64,000 nucleotides of DNA from Flavobacterium sp. MC2016-06 (GCF_009711165.2 NZ_WMID02000014.1:62001-126000), one strand, 5' to 3'; counted from the stretch's first letter, positions 34,450-43,343 are shown. A program made the numbers and translations. Notes: generated from the letters alone by a model not told the origin.

Positions 34450-35196
34450 TTATTTTAATTTAAGTATTAAATTTCCAGAAGAAGTAAATTGAAAGGTTTT
34501 GTCTAAATTTTGCTTCCACTGACTGCGCATTTCAAACGGTTTAGCCCCGCAATATTTTTCGACTAATAAAGCGTCTGAATCTCCAACGTTTCCGAAACCA
34601 TAAATAAATGCCGACGCACCTTTATGCCAATCGTATCTATCATTCCATAAATGAATTATGTGTCCTGATAACGAATAATTATCATTCCCATTATTTTTGA
34701 TTTTAAAATCACATTTTGATTTCAATGTACTATCGCCACTCGCATAATATAATTCTCCAAAAATCCCTGCTCTTACTAGTTTGTCATAATAGGTTGAAAA
34801 ATACTTACTCCTTCCTTCTTCCAGAGTCAGCAGAAAAATTCCAAGTTTAGTATCCTCGTCTTTCTCAAAACGTTCAACATTTATATTTTCTGCTGCAATA
34901 ACTTCTCTATTTTTACGAAGCCAATGAAAATCAATATTTTTTGTAAATCCTGAACCATCAAGCCACCATTGCAAACAATCAGCTGCCATATTATAATTTC
35001 TTTCTCTGGCTTTTTTAATCATTTCAATATAATTTGCTTTTAGCATCAAGGCTTTTTCTCTTTCATTTAATTGCTGATATATGCTTTTTGCCTTTAAACT
35101 CCCTGCTTCTCCCCAAAAAGGATTACCAAATAGATTATTATATTCCGAAGAATTTAAACCGTTTGTAATTCCAAATCCAAATGTGCTTGTATTCAT
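34450..35196 (-). CDS. Orphan soluble protein, possible effector with C-terminal D/Y/D/H cluster
   Basis: 248 aa. No signal peptide. The N-terminus is low-complexity (MNTSTFGFGITNGLNSSEYN); the middle is helical (QLNEREKALMLKANYIEMI, MAADCLQWWLDGSG). The C-terminal 90 residues form a beta-rich domain with HIIHLWNDRYDWHKGA and CGAKPFEMRSQW. The YDWH cluster with acidic and basic neighbours recalls peptidoglycan-directed bacteriocin domains, but I cannot name a family. Paired with a membrane-anchored 149-aa gene four bases downstream. Confidence 0.5.
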   Translation of the reverse strand: MNTSTFGFGITNGLNSSEYNNLFGNPFWGEAGSLKAKSIYQQLNEREKALMLKANYIEMIKKARERNYNMAADCLQWWLDGSGFTKNIDFHWLRKNREVIAAENINVERFEKDEDTKLGIFLLTLEEGRSKYFSTYYDKLVRAGIFGELYYASGDSTLKSKCDFKIKNNGNDNYSLSGHIIHLWNDRYDWHKGASAFIYGFGNVGDSDALLVEKYCGAKPFEMRSQWKQNLDKTFQFTSSGNLILKLK

Positions 35197-35321
35197 AATA
35201 TTTCAATTATTATAGTTTTACGACAATTTCAAATATAAGAAAAACACTATAAAATATATACATATCAAGTATAAAAATGAATAACAGACTTTGTAAAAAA
35301 AAATTAAATCCTGTATACAAA

Positions 35322-35354
35322 AAACGCGACCGGTTTTAAAAACCTGTCGCGTTT
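35322..35354. terminator. Hairpin after the PPK2 gene
   Basis: AACGCGACCGGTTTT faces AAAACCTGTCGCGTTT. It lies 44-76 bases after the PPK2 stop on the minus strand and has A/T runs on both sides. Confidence 0.6.
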
Positions 35355-35397
35355 GACTTTAAAAATTATCTAATTATCAAATTACCACATTATCAAA

Positions 35398-36276
35398 TTA
35401 TTTCTCACCCAATTCTTTCTTATACATTTCAAAATTGGCTTTTATTTTTTCATCCAATTCAGGTTCTTTAATATCGGTATGTTTCTTCATTTCTTCCCAA
35501 ATGATTTTGGCTACAATATAACGTGCCATTTCTTTATCATCGGCAGGAACAATATACCAAGGCGCATTTTCAGTCGAAGTTTTATTGATAGCTTCTTCAT
35601 AATATTCTTGGTATTTATCCCAAGATTCGCGCTCTTTTAAATCTCCAGGAGAAAATTTCCAATTGTGTTTTCCTTCTTCCAAACGGCGTAACAAACGTTG
35701 GCGTTGTTCTTCTTTGCTCAAATGCAGAAAAAACTTCATTACAATAGTTCCGTTTTGTGTAATATGCTTTTCAAAATTATTGATTTGTTCAATTCTGTTC
35801 TCCCAAAAAGCAGGCTTAATATCATCAACCGAATTAATTCCCGGAAGATTTTCTGCAATAATAAATTCTGGATGCACGCGTGTTACCAAAACATTCTCAT
35901 AATGTGTTCTGTTAAAAATCGCAAACTTTCCTTTTTCTGGAAGCGCAACATAATGTCGCCACAAATAATCATGTTCTAATTCCGTTGAGTTTGGTGTTTT
36001 AAAACTATGCACCACAACCCCACGCGGATTAAATTCTTTAAAAACTTCGCGAATCAAACTGTCTTTTCCAGAAGTATCCATTCCCTGCAGACAAATCAAA
36101 ACGCCATATTTATTATGTGCATACATTACATCTTGCAAATCGCTCAGTTTCGCCTGAACCTTGTCTAGTTTCTCTACTTTTTCGTCATCATCAGCTTTTA
36201 CATCCAACAAAGTTGGAATCTTTTTTAATTTTATTTTTTCAACAACTTTAAAATCATTTGGATCTATCGATTTCAT
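35398..36276 (-). CDS. Polyphosphate kinase 2 family nucleotide phosphotransferase
   Basis: 292 aa. It uses polyphosphate to phosphorylate nucleotides. Walker A-like GMDTSGKDS is near residue 66, the lid module has LRRLEEGKHNWKFSPGDLKER, and IFNRTHYENVLVTRVHP holds the Walker B-like and Arg residues of the PPK2 fold; YIVPADDKEMAR follows. The start is set at the ATG at 36276 (MKSIDPNDFKVVEK); a TTG three codons upstream is possible. Cytosolic; whether AMP or ADP is the acceptor cannot be read by eye. Confidence 0.9.
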   Translation of the reverse strand: MKSIDPNDFKVVEKIKLKKIPTLLDVKADDDEKVEKLDKVQAKLSDLQDVMYAHNKYGVLICLQGMDTSGKDSLIREVFKEFNPRGVVVHSFKTPNSTELEHDYLWRHYVALPEKGKFAIFNRTHYENVLVTRVHPEFIIAENLPGINSVDDIKPAFWENRIEQINNFEKHITQNGTIVMKFFLHLSKEEQRQRLLRRLEEGKHNWKFSPGDLKERESWDKYQEYYEEAINKTSTENAPWYIVPADDKEMARYIVAKIIWEEMKKHTDIKEPELDEKIKANFEMYKKELGEK

Positions 36277-36388
36277 ATACTTCAATTTTAATCATATTAG
36301 TAAATATACTACTTTTACGAAGCATATTCCTGCTATTCATTGCAATACTTTTTCAATAAATTGTTTTTTTCTAAGCCACAACAAGAGC

Positions 36389-36463
36389 TTCCGCTGGTCG
36401 CTTTGTTCTGCCAGAAAAAATACAATTTCTTTTCAAAGTATTTTCATTACTATCAGGGCTAGG
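36389..36463 (-). repeat. TAGCCCCGAT...AGCGGGA element, copy D (degenerate)
   Basis: Minus-strand orientation. It opens TAGCCCTGATAGTAATGAAA (compare copy C, TAGCCCCGATAGTAATGGAA) and closes GCGACCAGCGGAAGCT. The central hairpin is lost or replaced. Confidence 0.55.
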
Positions 36464-36504
36464 TATTGGTTTTCAAAAGAACACTATTTACATAAGAACT
36501 ATTA

Positions 36505-37170
36505 ATGACTAAGAAATTTTTAATTTTATTATTCCTCTTTACATCATTTATTGGAAACACTCAAATAAATCAAAAAGCTAACACCGATGTATTAACTTCA
36601 AATTTCATTAAAGAACTACAAAGCCAAAAAATAGATACGATTTGTGTCTATAAAAGTTATTGTGTTGGTTCTATAATGACTTATGACGAACCTTTAATTG
36701 GTGATAAAGAAACTTGTATTGACGATTTAACAAACAATCCTATTTATGTATTCTGGAAAGAACAAGGAAAGACTTTTTTAACCAAAATTAATTACTGCTG
36801 GGAATTTTCTAAAATTAATATTTCTCAAGATGTTTTTTGGAAAATTTACACTTCAAATAAAACGCTTTTTGATAATGAAGAAATTAAACGATTTGAATAT
36901 AAACCACCTAGTTATCATAATAAGAGAACAACACATTATGTGGTAGATGTAGATCATTCGTGTCATCGAAATTTAAAATTATATTTTAATGGTAATTTAA
37001 TTGAAAAGAAATTTGATGATTTTGTTTTACAGGAAAAAAACGGCACAGAAACAAATATTAATTATACTCACAACACAACCTTAAAAAGTAAACAATTAAT
37101 TGATATTCTAAAAAAAATAACTTCAGACACTGAAAAAAATAATCAGTTTAAAAAAGTAAAATCAAGATAA
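36505..37170 (+). CDS. Secreted protein of unknown function
   Basis: 221 aa. A signal peptide (FLILLFLFTSFIGNTQ) is followed by a soluble domain with five or so cysteines (ICVYKSYCVG, ETCIDD, NYCWEF, HSCHRN), which may form disulfides in the periplasm. No family recognised. It runs into the 37187-38026 gene after a 16-base gap. Confidence 0.6.
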   Translation: MTKKFLILLFLFTSFIGNTQINQKANTDVLTSNFIKELQSQKIDTICVYKSYCVGSIMTYDEPLIGDKETCIDDLTNNPIYVFWKEQGKTFLTKINYCWEFSKINISQDVFWKIYTSNKTLFDNEEIKRFEYKPPSYHNKRTTHYVVDVDHSCHRNLKLYFNGNLIEKKFDDFVLQEKNGTETNINYTHNTTLKSKQLIDILKKITSDTEKNNQFKKVKSR

Positions 37171-37186
37171 CAATAAGTATTCATTC

Positions 37187-38026
37187 ATGGAAAAATTCAC
37201 ACTAGAAATATTATTTCAAATCATCGGAATCGGTTCGGCATCAGGATTATTCTTCAACAACAATTCACTTTATGTTATTGGCGATAACAGCGGCTTCTTG
37301 TACGAATACAATATGCAGGATAAACAATTAAACCAGCATGCTTTAATTGACAATCCGACACAGAATATTGCAAAAAATCTAAAACCCGATTTTGAGTCTT
37401 TAACGCATCACAATGATACTTTATATGTTTTTGGTTCTGGTTCTACAGAAAACCGAAATAAAATGATTGAATTCGATCTCAAAAACAAAACCGTTTTACA
37501 AAAAAACAATCTTGTCGATTTATACGGTTTAATGCAGAGTTTCGGCGAAATAAAACCGGAAGACTTTAATTTAGAAGGCGCTATTTTTGATGGCGAAAAT
37601 TGGTATTTATTTAATCGTGGTAACGGAATTTCAAACAAAAATACCATTTTTACGATTCATGCTAAAAAACTGGATCAAGAATTTGCTCTTATTGCTGTCA
37701 ATTATAAATTACCTAAAATAAAAGGCATTCGTTCTAGCTTTACTGATGCTATTCTAGTCGACGACAAAATCTATTTCCTTGCTACTGTTGAAGATACCAA
37801 ATCTACTTATGACGACGGCGAAATCTTAGGAAGCTTCATCGGACGCATTGATCTTAAAACAATGAAAATAGATTTCACTCAAAAAATAACTTCTTCCAAT
37901 AAATTCGAAGGTTTGACTTTGTATAAAAAAGAAAACGGAAAAATCGAATTTTTACTTTGTGAAGATAATGATACAGATGTTTTAGAAACTAAGATTTTTA
38001 AATTGAGTCTTTCTTTAAAAAACTAA
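37187..38026 (+). CDS. DUF6929-like beta-propeller protein
   Basis: 279 aa. Repeated strand blocks such as SASGLFFNNNSLYVIGDNSG, LTHHNDTLYVFGSGS, GAIFDGENWYLFNRGNG and DAILVDDKIYFLATVED give the four-strand rhythm of a propeller. I think this is the DUF6929 family of Flavobacteriia; its function is unknown. No clear signal peptide, so it is likely cytoplasmic. Probably co-transcribed with the secreted protein upstream. Confidence 0.62.
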   Translation: MEKFTLEILFQIIGIGSASGLFFNNNSLYVIGDNSGFLYEYNMQDKQLNQHALIDNPTQNIAKNLKPDFESLTHHNDTLYVFGSGSTENRNKMIEFDLKNKTVLQKNNLVDLYGLMQSFGEIKPEDFNLEGAIFDGENWYLFNRGNGISNKNTIFTIHAKKLDQEFALIAVNYKLPKIKGIRSSFTDAILVDDKIYFLATVEDTKSTYDDGEILGSFIGRIDLKTMKIDFTQKITSSNKFEGLTLYKKENGKIEFLLCEDNDTDVLETKIFKLSLSLKN

Positions 38027-38030
38027 GCTT

Positions 38031-38178
38031 TTTTTACCGCAAAGACGCAAAGAGTTTTTATAATTCGTAAAATTTGTGTAATTCGTGGCAGAAAAGAATA
38101 CTAAGTTTTTTGCCGCAAAGGCACAAAGACGCCAAGGGTTTTTATAATTCGTGAAAATTTGTGTAATTCGTGGCAGAA
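38031..38178 (+). repeat. Two tandem degenerate repeats (CCGCAAAGACGC + AATTCGTGGC)
   Basis: Unit 1 (about 38036-38093) and unit 2 (about 38111-38177) each run from (A/G)CCGCAAAG through GGGTTTTTATAATTCGT-like words to TTTGTGTAATTCGTGGCAG. They combine the CGCAAAGACGC family of 16083 and the AATTCGTGGC family of 27966. The rest of the gap to 38385 shows only a GC-richer hairpin word (GTCCT...AGGAC) near 38203-38244. Confidence 0.7.
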
Positions 38179-38385
38179 AGACATATCTTATTGTCAATCT
38201 TGTGTCCTGTTGCTAGTGAGATTGCTTCGTTCCTCGCAAGGACAAGATTGAGGTTAATTCATACACCAAAACAAACATCACTAAATCAGTGCTTTATAAA
38301 ATAATTTAAATTATTTTTACTTTTATTTAATCATTGTCCCAACCTTTTTATCTTTTTATCTCTCTATATAAGAAAGACAACTATT

Positions 38386-38922
38386 GTGATAAACGAAACT
38401 GTAATTTCTAACTGCAAAAAAATGAACCGCGATGCACAGCGTCAGGTTTATGAGTATATGGCTCCAAAGCTGTATCGCCTTTGCAAGCGATACCTAAAAA
38501 AGGAAGAAGAAATTGAAGAGGCTATGGCCGACGCTTTCTATACCATATTTACGAAAATAGAACAGCTAAAAGAAATTCTAGCTTTTGAAGCTTGGGCTAG
38601 AAAAATAACCGTGAACCATTGTTTGGCTGCGATCAAGAAAAATACCAATTTCAACATGTATCTTGATGATGTCAAATTACTATCGCAACCTTTTACTGAC
38701 GAGATCAATCATTTAGAAGAAGAAGATTTACTCAATTTATTAAACCACATTCCAGACGGCTGTAAAACTGTTTTTAACCTTTTTGTTATTGAAGGTTTTG
38801 GACACAAAGAAATTGCAGCTATGCTCAACATTTCTGAAGGCACTTCAAAATCACAATTGAATGCCGCTAAAACTAAGCTGAAGGATTTAGTAAATAAATT
38901 GTATTATCAAAAAGCAAAATAG
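38386..38922 (+). CDS. ECF-type RNA polymerase sigma factor
   Basis: 178 aa from a GTG. Region 2 (QRQVYEYMAPKLYRLCKRYL, EEAMADAFYTIFTKIEQ, then FEAWARKITVNHCLAAIKK) and region 4 (IPDGCKTVFNLFVIEGFGHK, then EIAAMLNISEGTSKSQLNAA) are complete. It heads an operon with the anti-sigma gene two bases downstream, followed by VWA, mini-plug and SIMPL genes. By analogy with other ECF factors it answers an envelope signal; the signal is unknown. Confidence 0.93.
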   Translation: MINETVISNCKKMNRDAQRQVYEYMAPKLYRLCKRYLKKEEEIEEAMADAFYTIFTKIEQLKEILAFEAWARKITVNHCLAAIKKNTNFNMYLDDVKLLSQPFTDEINHLEEEDLLNLLNHIPDGCKTVFNLFVIEGFGHKEIAAMLNISEGTSKSQLNAAKTKLKDLVNKLYYQKAK

Positions 38923-38924
38923 TC

Positions 38925-39896
38925 ATGGACAATCAAGATAAAATATTCGATAAATTTAAAGACGCTGCGCACAACGCAGAGAGTAAAGACTTTCTGGGAA
39001 TGGAAAAAGTCTGGTCACGCGTTGAAGAAAAACTTGACAAAAAAGAAGACAAAAAAACAATTGCTTTGTGGAAGAAAATTGCAATTGCTGCTTCTTTATT
39101 ATTAGTTATTTCTTTAGGTTCTCAATTCATAAAAACTGATAAAAATATAAATACAGAAACTACCAATAAAGTGGTAATCACAGAAACAGCAAAAGAAGCA
39201 ATTCAAGAATCTGAATCACAAAAAGATAAAGTTGCCGTTTCTCAAGATTCTGGAATAATTTCAAAAACCGAAGCTGACAAAATTCTAAACAATCCAATTA
39301 ACCTAAAACCAACTGTTGCTGCAAATGAAATCAGAGTTGAAGCTAATACAATGAATGCTGAACCACCAACTCCCGTATATTATGAAAGAGCCGCACCTTC
39401 TGTAGCATCAATGTCTTCTGGATATCTAAACATGAGCGATACTATTTCTACAGGAAAAGACAAAGCTTTTACTGACGCTGAATTATCAAAATCTCTAAAA
39501 AAAGACTCTTATCGAATTGCTGACGCTGAAACAGAAACGCAAAAAGATAAAAAGAATGCGCCACTGATTATCATGAATGGTAAAGCACTTACTCATAGCG
39601 ATGATGCTAAAAGAGATAAAATGATGCAGAAAGAGATTCCTAATTTAGATCCAGAAAATGTAGAATCTCTAGTTGTATTAGACCAGCCTTTGTACATTAT
39701 TGACGGGAATTATTATTCTGAAGAAGATTTATTTGGTAAAAACCCAAAGAGTCCTTACGCACCTTTAAACAAACAGGAAATAAAAACCATTACAATTCTT
39801 CAAGATACTGAAGCCACAGAAAAATATGGTGAAAAAGGAAAAAAAGGAGTTGTAATTATTACTACAAAAGCAGGAAAACCAGCTTCGCAAAAATAG
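38925..39896 (+). CDS. Anti-sigma factor with C-terminal TonB-plug-like modules
   Basis: 323 aa. A cytoplasmic N-terminal part (about 1-43) is followed by one membrane helix (about 44-62, IALWKKIAIAASLLLVISLG) and a periplasmic region. That region holds two plug-like pieces: a weak one (APLIIMNGKALT ... LDPENVESLVVL) and a full one ending the protein (PLYIIDGNYYSEEDL ... IKTITILQDTEATEKYG, then GEKGKKGVVIITTKAG). The position right after the sigma gene and the topology fit an anti-sigma factor. The plug-like end could be the sensing domain; this is inferred. Confidence 0.8.
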   Translation: MDNQDKIFDKFKDAAHNAESKDFLGMEKVWSRVEEKLDKKEDKKTIALWKKIAIAASLLLVISLGSQFIKTDKNINTETTNKVVITETAKEAIQESESQKDKVAVSQDSGIISKTEADKILNNPINLKPTVAANEIRVEANTMNAEPPTPVYYERAAPSVASMSSGYLNMSDTISTGKDKAFTDAELSKSLKKDSYRIADAETETQKDKKNAPLIIMNGKALTHSDDAKRDKMMQKEIPNLDPENVESLVVLDQPLYIIDGNYYSEEDLFGKNPKSPYAPLNKQEIKTITILQDTEATEKYGEKGKKGVVIITTKAGKPASQK

Positions 39897-39993
39897 CTGT
39901 AAAATCAAAATCTTAAAATCTTTGTCAAAGTTTTGGGGACTTTGGCAAGGATCTAAGATAAAAATCCAAACATTAATTTAAAAACGTATTATC

Positions 39994-42084
39994 ATGAAAA
40001 GTCTAAAACTTATTTCATCAGCCATTACTATGCTTATATGTTTCGTAACCGTGGCGCAAGAAAGAACTATTACAGGTAAGGTAACAGATAATAGTGCCAT
40101 AGCTCTTCCGGGAGTAAACATTTACATTAAAGCATCAAAAATGAAGGTTACCGCCGCTACCGATTTTGATGGAAAATATACCATTAAAGCTCAAAAAGGA
40201 GATGCTCTTGTTTTTAATTATATAGGATATGATACACAAACTATAATTCTAGATGAGCAAAAAATCATCAATGTGAAGATGACTGAATCTTATCAAAATT
40301 TGCAAGAAGTTGTAACTGTTGCTTATGGAACTAGTCGTTCTTCGCGTGCCGAAAGAAAAAAAGCCGCAATGGCGGCTCCGCAAATATCAGAAATTAGAAA
40401 TCAATACGTTCCTTCAACTGTAGCAAAAGACGAACCTTTGTATATCGTAGATGGAGTTCCGCTGAAATCTCAGCAGTTTGCAAAAATTAATCCTAATGAT
40501 ATTAAAAATGTGAGCATATTAAAAAATGATCCAAACTCATCAATTCATAGTGGTTTAAATAATACTGGAACTATTATTATTACTACAAAAAATGAAATTT
40601 ATAAAAATCTCACAGAGAATGAAATCAACCAAAAATTAAATATCATTACTCCAATTGAGGAAGATGTAAATAGTGAAGATTATGATTCTTTTGTAGAAAA
40701 TACTTTTGAGAGTCCGAAATCTTCTCCTCTATCTACTTTTTCTATAGATGTTGATAATGCTTCTTATACTAATATCAGACGTTTTATAAACAACGGACAA
40801 ACGGTTCCTAAAGATGCCGTACGTGTTGAAGAAATGGTAAATTTCTTTAAATACAGTTATCCACAACCAAAAGATCAACATCCGTTTTCTATAAATACCG
40901 AATTAAGTGATTCTCCTTGGAATCCGCAAAATCAAATTTTAAGAATTGGTCTGCAAGGAAGAAATATTCCAACTGAAGAACTGCCTGCTTCCAATTTTGT
41001 TTTCTTAATAGATGTTTCGGGTTCGATGAGCGATTATAACAAACTGCCTTTGCTAAAAAAATCTATGGAAATATTAGTAAATGAACTTCGCGACAAAGAC
41101 AAAGTAGCAATTGTTGTGTATGCGGGCGCCGCGGGATTGGTTTTAGAATCGACTTCTGGTGACGAAAAAGAAACAATAATTGATGCTTTAGATCACTTAA
41201 AAGCTGGAGGAAGCACAGCTGGAGGCGCTGGAATTGAATTGGCTTATAAAATTGCTGCTGAAAATTTTATAAAAGATGGAAACAATAGAGTTATTCTAGC
41301 AACTGACGGCGATTTTAATGTTGGAGGCTCTTCCAATACTGATATGGAAACCTTGATTGAAGAAAAAAGAAAAACGGGTGTTTTCTTAACTTGTCTGGGT
41401 TATGGAATGGGAAATTATAAAGACAGTAAAATGGAAGTTTTGGCTGATAAAGGAAATGGAAATTATGCTTACATCGATGATATTCAGGAAGCAAATCGTT
41501 TTTTAAGCAAAGAATTTAAAGGTTCTATGTTTGCTATTGCGAAAGATGTAAAAATCCAGATTGAATTTAACCCTAAACAAGTTCAAGCTTACAGATTGAT
41601 TGGTTACGAAAACAGAAAACTACGTTCAGAAGATTTTAAAAATGATGCCATTGATGCAGGAGAATTAGGAAGCAATCATACCGTTACGGCTTTATACGAA
41701 ATTATTCCTGCTGGAGTTAAAAGTGACTTTTTGAATAACCAGCCTGATGCTTTAAAATATACTAAAGTACAGGAAAGCAGTAATAATTATAATAATGAAT
41801 TGGCCACTATAAAATTCCGCTACAAAAAACCAGACGGAGACAAAAGTATTGAAATGGTAAAAGTTGTTGAGAATAAAGCTATTTCATTACAAAATGCTTC
41901 AAATGATTTTAAATTCAGCACAGCAGCAGCTTGGTTTGGATTAAAACTTAGAGATTCAAAATTTATTACTAATAAATCTTCTGAAGACATTATAAAATTA
42001 GCAAAACAAGGATTATCAAAAGATTCTGGAGGTTACAAATCTGAATTTATTCGTCTGATTAAGAGCTCGAAAACAGCTCAATAA
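39994..42084 (+). CDS. YfbK-type VWA protein with carboxypeptidase-regulatory and plug-like N-terminus
   Basis: 696 aa. Signal peptide (1-21). CarboxypepD_reg-like beta sandwich (about 23-105, RTITGKVTDNSAIALPGVNI, ATDFDGKYTIKAQKGD). A TonB-plug-like stretch (about 140-200, DEPLYIVDGVPLKSQQFAKI ... TIIITTKNE). The YfbK/DUF3520 arrangement follows: STFSIDVDNASYTNIRRFIN, then the VWA domain with MIDAS DVSGSMS near 340, and a C-terminal DUF3520-like part (KFSTAAAWFGLKLRDSKF). A secreted or envelope metal-dependent adhesion or scaffold protein; the SusC-like N-terminus is unusual in a VWA protein. Confidence 0.85.
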   Translation: MKSLKLISSAITMLICFVTVAQERTITGKVTDNSAIALPGVNIYIKASKMKVTAATDFDGKYTIKAQKGDALVFNYIGYDTQTIILDEQKIINVKMTESYQNLQEVVTVAYGTSRSSRAERKKAAMAAPQISEIRNQYVPSTVAKDEPLYIVDGVPLKSQQFAKINPNDIKNVSILKNDPNSSIHSGLNNTGTIIITTKNEIYKNLTENEINQKLNIITPIEEDVNSEDYDSFVENTFESPKSSPLSTFSIDVDNASYTNIRRFINNGQTVPKDAVRVEEMVNFFKYSYPQPKDQHPFSINTELSDSPWNPQNQILRIGLQGRNIPTEELPASNFVFLIDVSGSMSDYNKLPLLKKSMEILVNELRDKDKVAIVVYAGAAGLVLESTSGDEKETIIDALDHLKAGGSTAGGAGIELAYKIAAENFIKDGNNRVILATDGDFNVGGSSNTDMETLIEEKRKTGVFLTCLGYGMGNYKDSKMEVLADKGNGNYAYIDDIQEANRFLSKEFKGSMFAIAKDVKIQIEFNPKQVQAYRLIGYENRKLRSEDFKNDAIDAGELGSNHTVTALYEIIPAGVKSDFLNNQPDALKYTKVQESSNNYNNELATIKFRYKKPDGDKSIEMVKVVENKAISLQNASNDFKFSTAAAWFGLKLRDSKFITNKSSEDIIKLAKQGLSKDSGGYKSEFIRLIKSSKTAQ

Positions 42085-42108
42085 AAATTAACTACAGAAA
42101 TCTATATC

Positions 42109-42498
42109 ATGAAAAACGTAAAACTTATTTCATTCGCTTTTTTTATGCTTAACTGTTTTATAGCTACTGCACAGGAGGAAAAAAAATCATCGGAAACAAA
42201 AACAGTTTCGCAGCCATTTTCTAAATCAAAAGATACAATTGCAGCTGTAAAAGTTCCTTCTGTTAATGTACAACTTTCAACTCCCAATAATAAAGTAATA
42301 ATATGTGCACCATCCAAAAGTTCACTTTTAAATCCGCCTTTAACCATTTTAGATGGAGTTATAATAAATGCTAAACAATTTTCTGAAATCAACGCAAAAA
42401 ACATTGAAAGCGTTAAAGTTTTAAAAGGAGTTGACGCAACATCACTTTACGGAAGTCAAGCTGTAGACGGGGTCATTATCATGACAACAAAAAAATAA
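42109..42498 (+). CDS. Mini TonB-plug-like secreted protein
   Basis: 129 aa. A signal peptide (LISFAFFMLNCFIATAQ) and a short Ser/Lys linker are followed by a stand-alone plug-like module: PPLTILDGVIINAKQFSEIN, NIESVKVLKGVDATSLYG, SQAVDGVIIMTTKK. No barrel follows, so it cannot be a receptor by itself. Its signal peptide resembles that of the VWA protein upstream, and the module matches the C-terminus of the anti-sigma factor. Confidence 0.75.
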   Translation: MKNVKLISFAFFMLNCFIATAQEEKKSSETKTVSQPFSKSKDTIAAVKVPSVNVQLSTPNNKVIICAPSKSSLLNPPLTILDGVIINAKQFSEINAKNIESVKVLKGVDATSLYGSQAVDGVIIMTTKK

Positions 42499-42514
42499 TT
42501 AAATCCCTTATTTT

Positions 42515-43213
42515 ATGAAAATACTACTTTTTATTCTATTCTTATTTATTACGTTAAATGGTTTTTCTCAAGAAAAAAATCAAACTGACAAACCTTACAT
42601 TGATGTTTCTGGTCAGGCTGACACTTTAGTAATGCCAAATAAAATCTGGATAACAGTTTTACTAGCAGAAAGAGATTTTAAAGGAAAGAAATCTGTTGAA
42701 GATGCCGAGAATGAAATGATTAAAAAATTACAGGAAATCGGCATTGATACAGAGAAAAACTTGTCTATGAATGATATGACCAGTAACTATAAAACTTATC
42801 TGCTAAAACAAACGGATATTTTTAAAACAAAGTCCTATTCTATTATTGTTACTGATGCTAAAATGACATCTAAAGTGTTTTTAGGACTAGAAAGTATTGG
42901 AATCTCTAATGTTCAGATTGAGAAAATTGAGAATTCTGACGCGAAGAAAATTCAGCTTTTAATTAATGGCAAAGCCACAGAAAATGCCAGACAAATTGCA
43001 GAAAGTTATAGTAATCCTCTACATCAAAAAATTGGAAACGCTTTACAAATAAGCAGTATGCCTAATTACTCAAATCAATTAGCAGGAAGAGTTTCCGGCG
43101 TTACAATTAGAGGAATAAGCAGTCTTAACAAGAATGAAAATTATGAACCTAATATTAAATTTGAAAAAATCAAGATTTCAAGTTCAATTCAAGTGCGATT
43201 TCTATTAGAGTAA
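42515..43213 (+). CDS. SIMPL (DUF541) domain protein with SusC-like motif
   Basis: 232 aa. A signal peptide is followed by a SIMPL domain: YIDVSGQADTLVMPNKIWIT, VFLGLESIGISNVQIEKIE, and ARQIAESYSNPLHQKIGNAL. Near the end, where family members are variable, it carries YSNQLAGRVSGVTIRGISSL, which reads like the 'NALAGRVSGVxIRGxSS' motif of SusC-type plug domains. It then closes with the normal SIMPL strand NIKFEKIKISSSIQVRF. Periplasmic; function unknown. Last gene of the sigma operon, before the hairpin at 43287. Confidence 0.78.
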   Translation: MKILLFILFLFITLNGFSQEKNQTDKPYIDVSGQADTLVMPNKIWITVLLAERDFKGKKSVEDAENEMIKKLQEIGIDTEKNLSMNDMTSNYKTYLLKQTDIFKTKSYSIIVTDAKMTSKVFLGLESIGISNVQIEKIENSDAKKIQLLINGKATENARQIAESYSNPLHQKIGNALQISSMPNYSNQLAGRVSGVTIRGISSLNKNENYEPNIKFEKIKISSSIQVRFLLE

Positions 43214-43286
43214 ATCAGAAATTTAAAATTTTATTAATGCTGCACAGCTTCTAAGAATAGCTTATTAATTGAGGTTATATTATATT

Positions 43287-43320
43287 TGGTCTTTCTCAAA
43301 ATTGAGGAAGACCATTTTAT
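43287..43320 (+). terminator. Terminator of the sigma operon
   Basis: TGGTCTTTCTCAA pairs with TTGAGGAAGACCA over 13 bases (one G-U), with a two-base spacer, then TTTTATT. A TATATTTG word overlapping its left side (43281-43288) could instead be a -7 box for the next gene. Confidence 0.6.
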
Positions 43321-43343
43321 TAAATTAACTTTAAATCATTTTA

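Noticed and set aside
38031..38178. Possible CRISPR array from tandem repeats
   Set aside because: Only two degenerate units, repeats longer than typical, no uniform spacers, and no cas genes nearby.
43281..43288. TATATTTG as a promoter for the scramblase-like gene
   Set aside because: It overlaps the stem of a strong terminator-like hairpin and has no -33 element, so the terminator reading is preferred.
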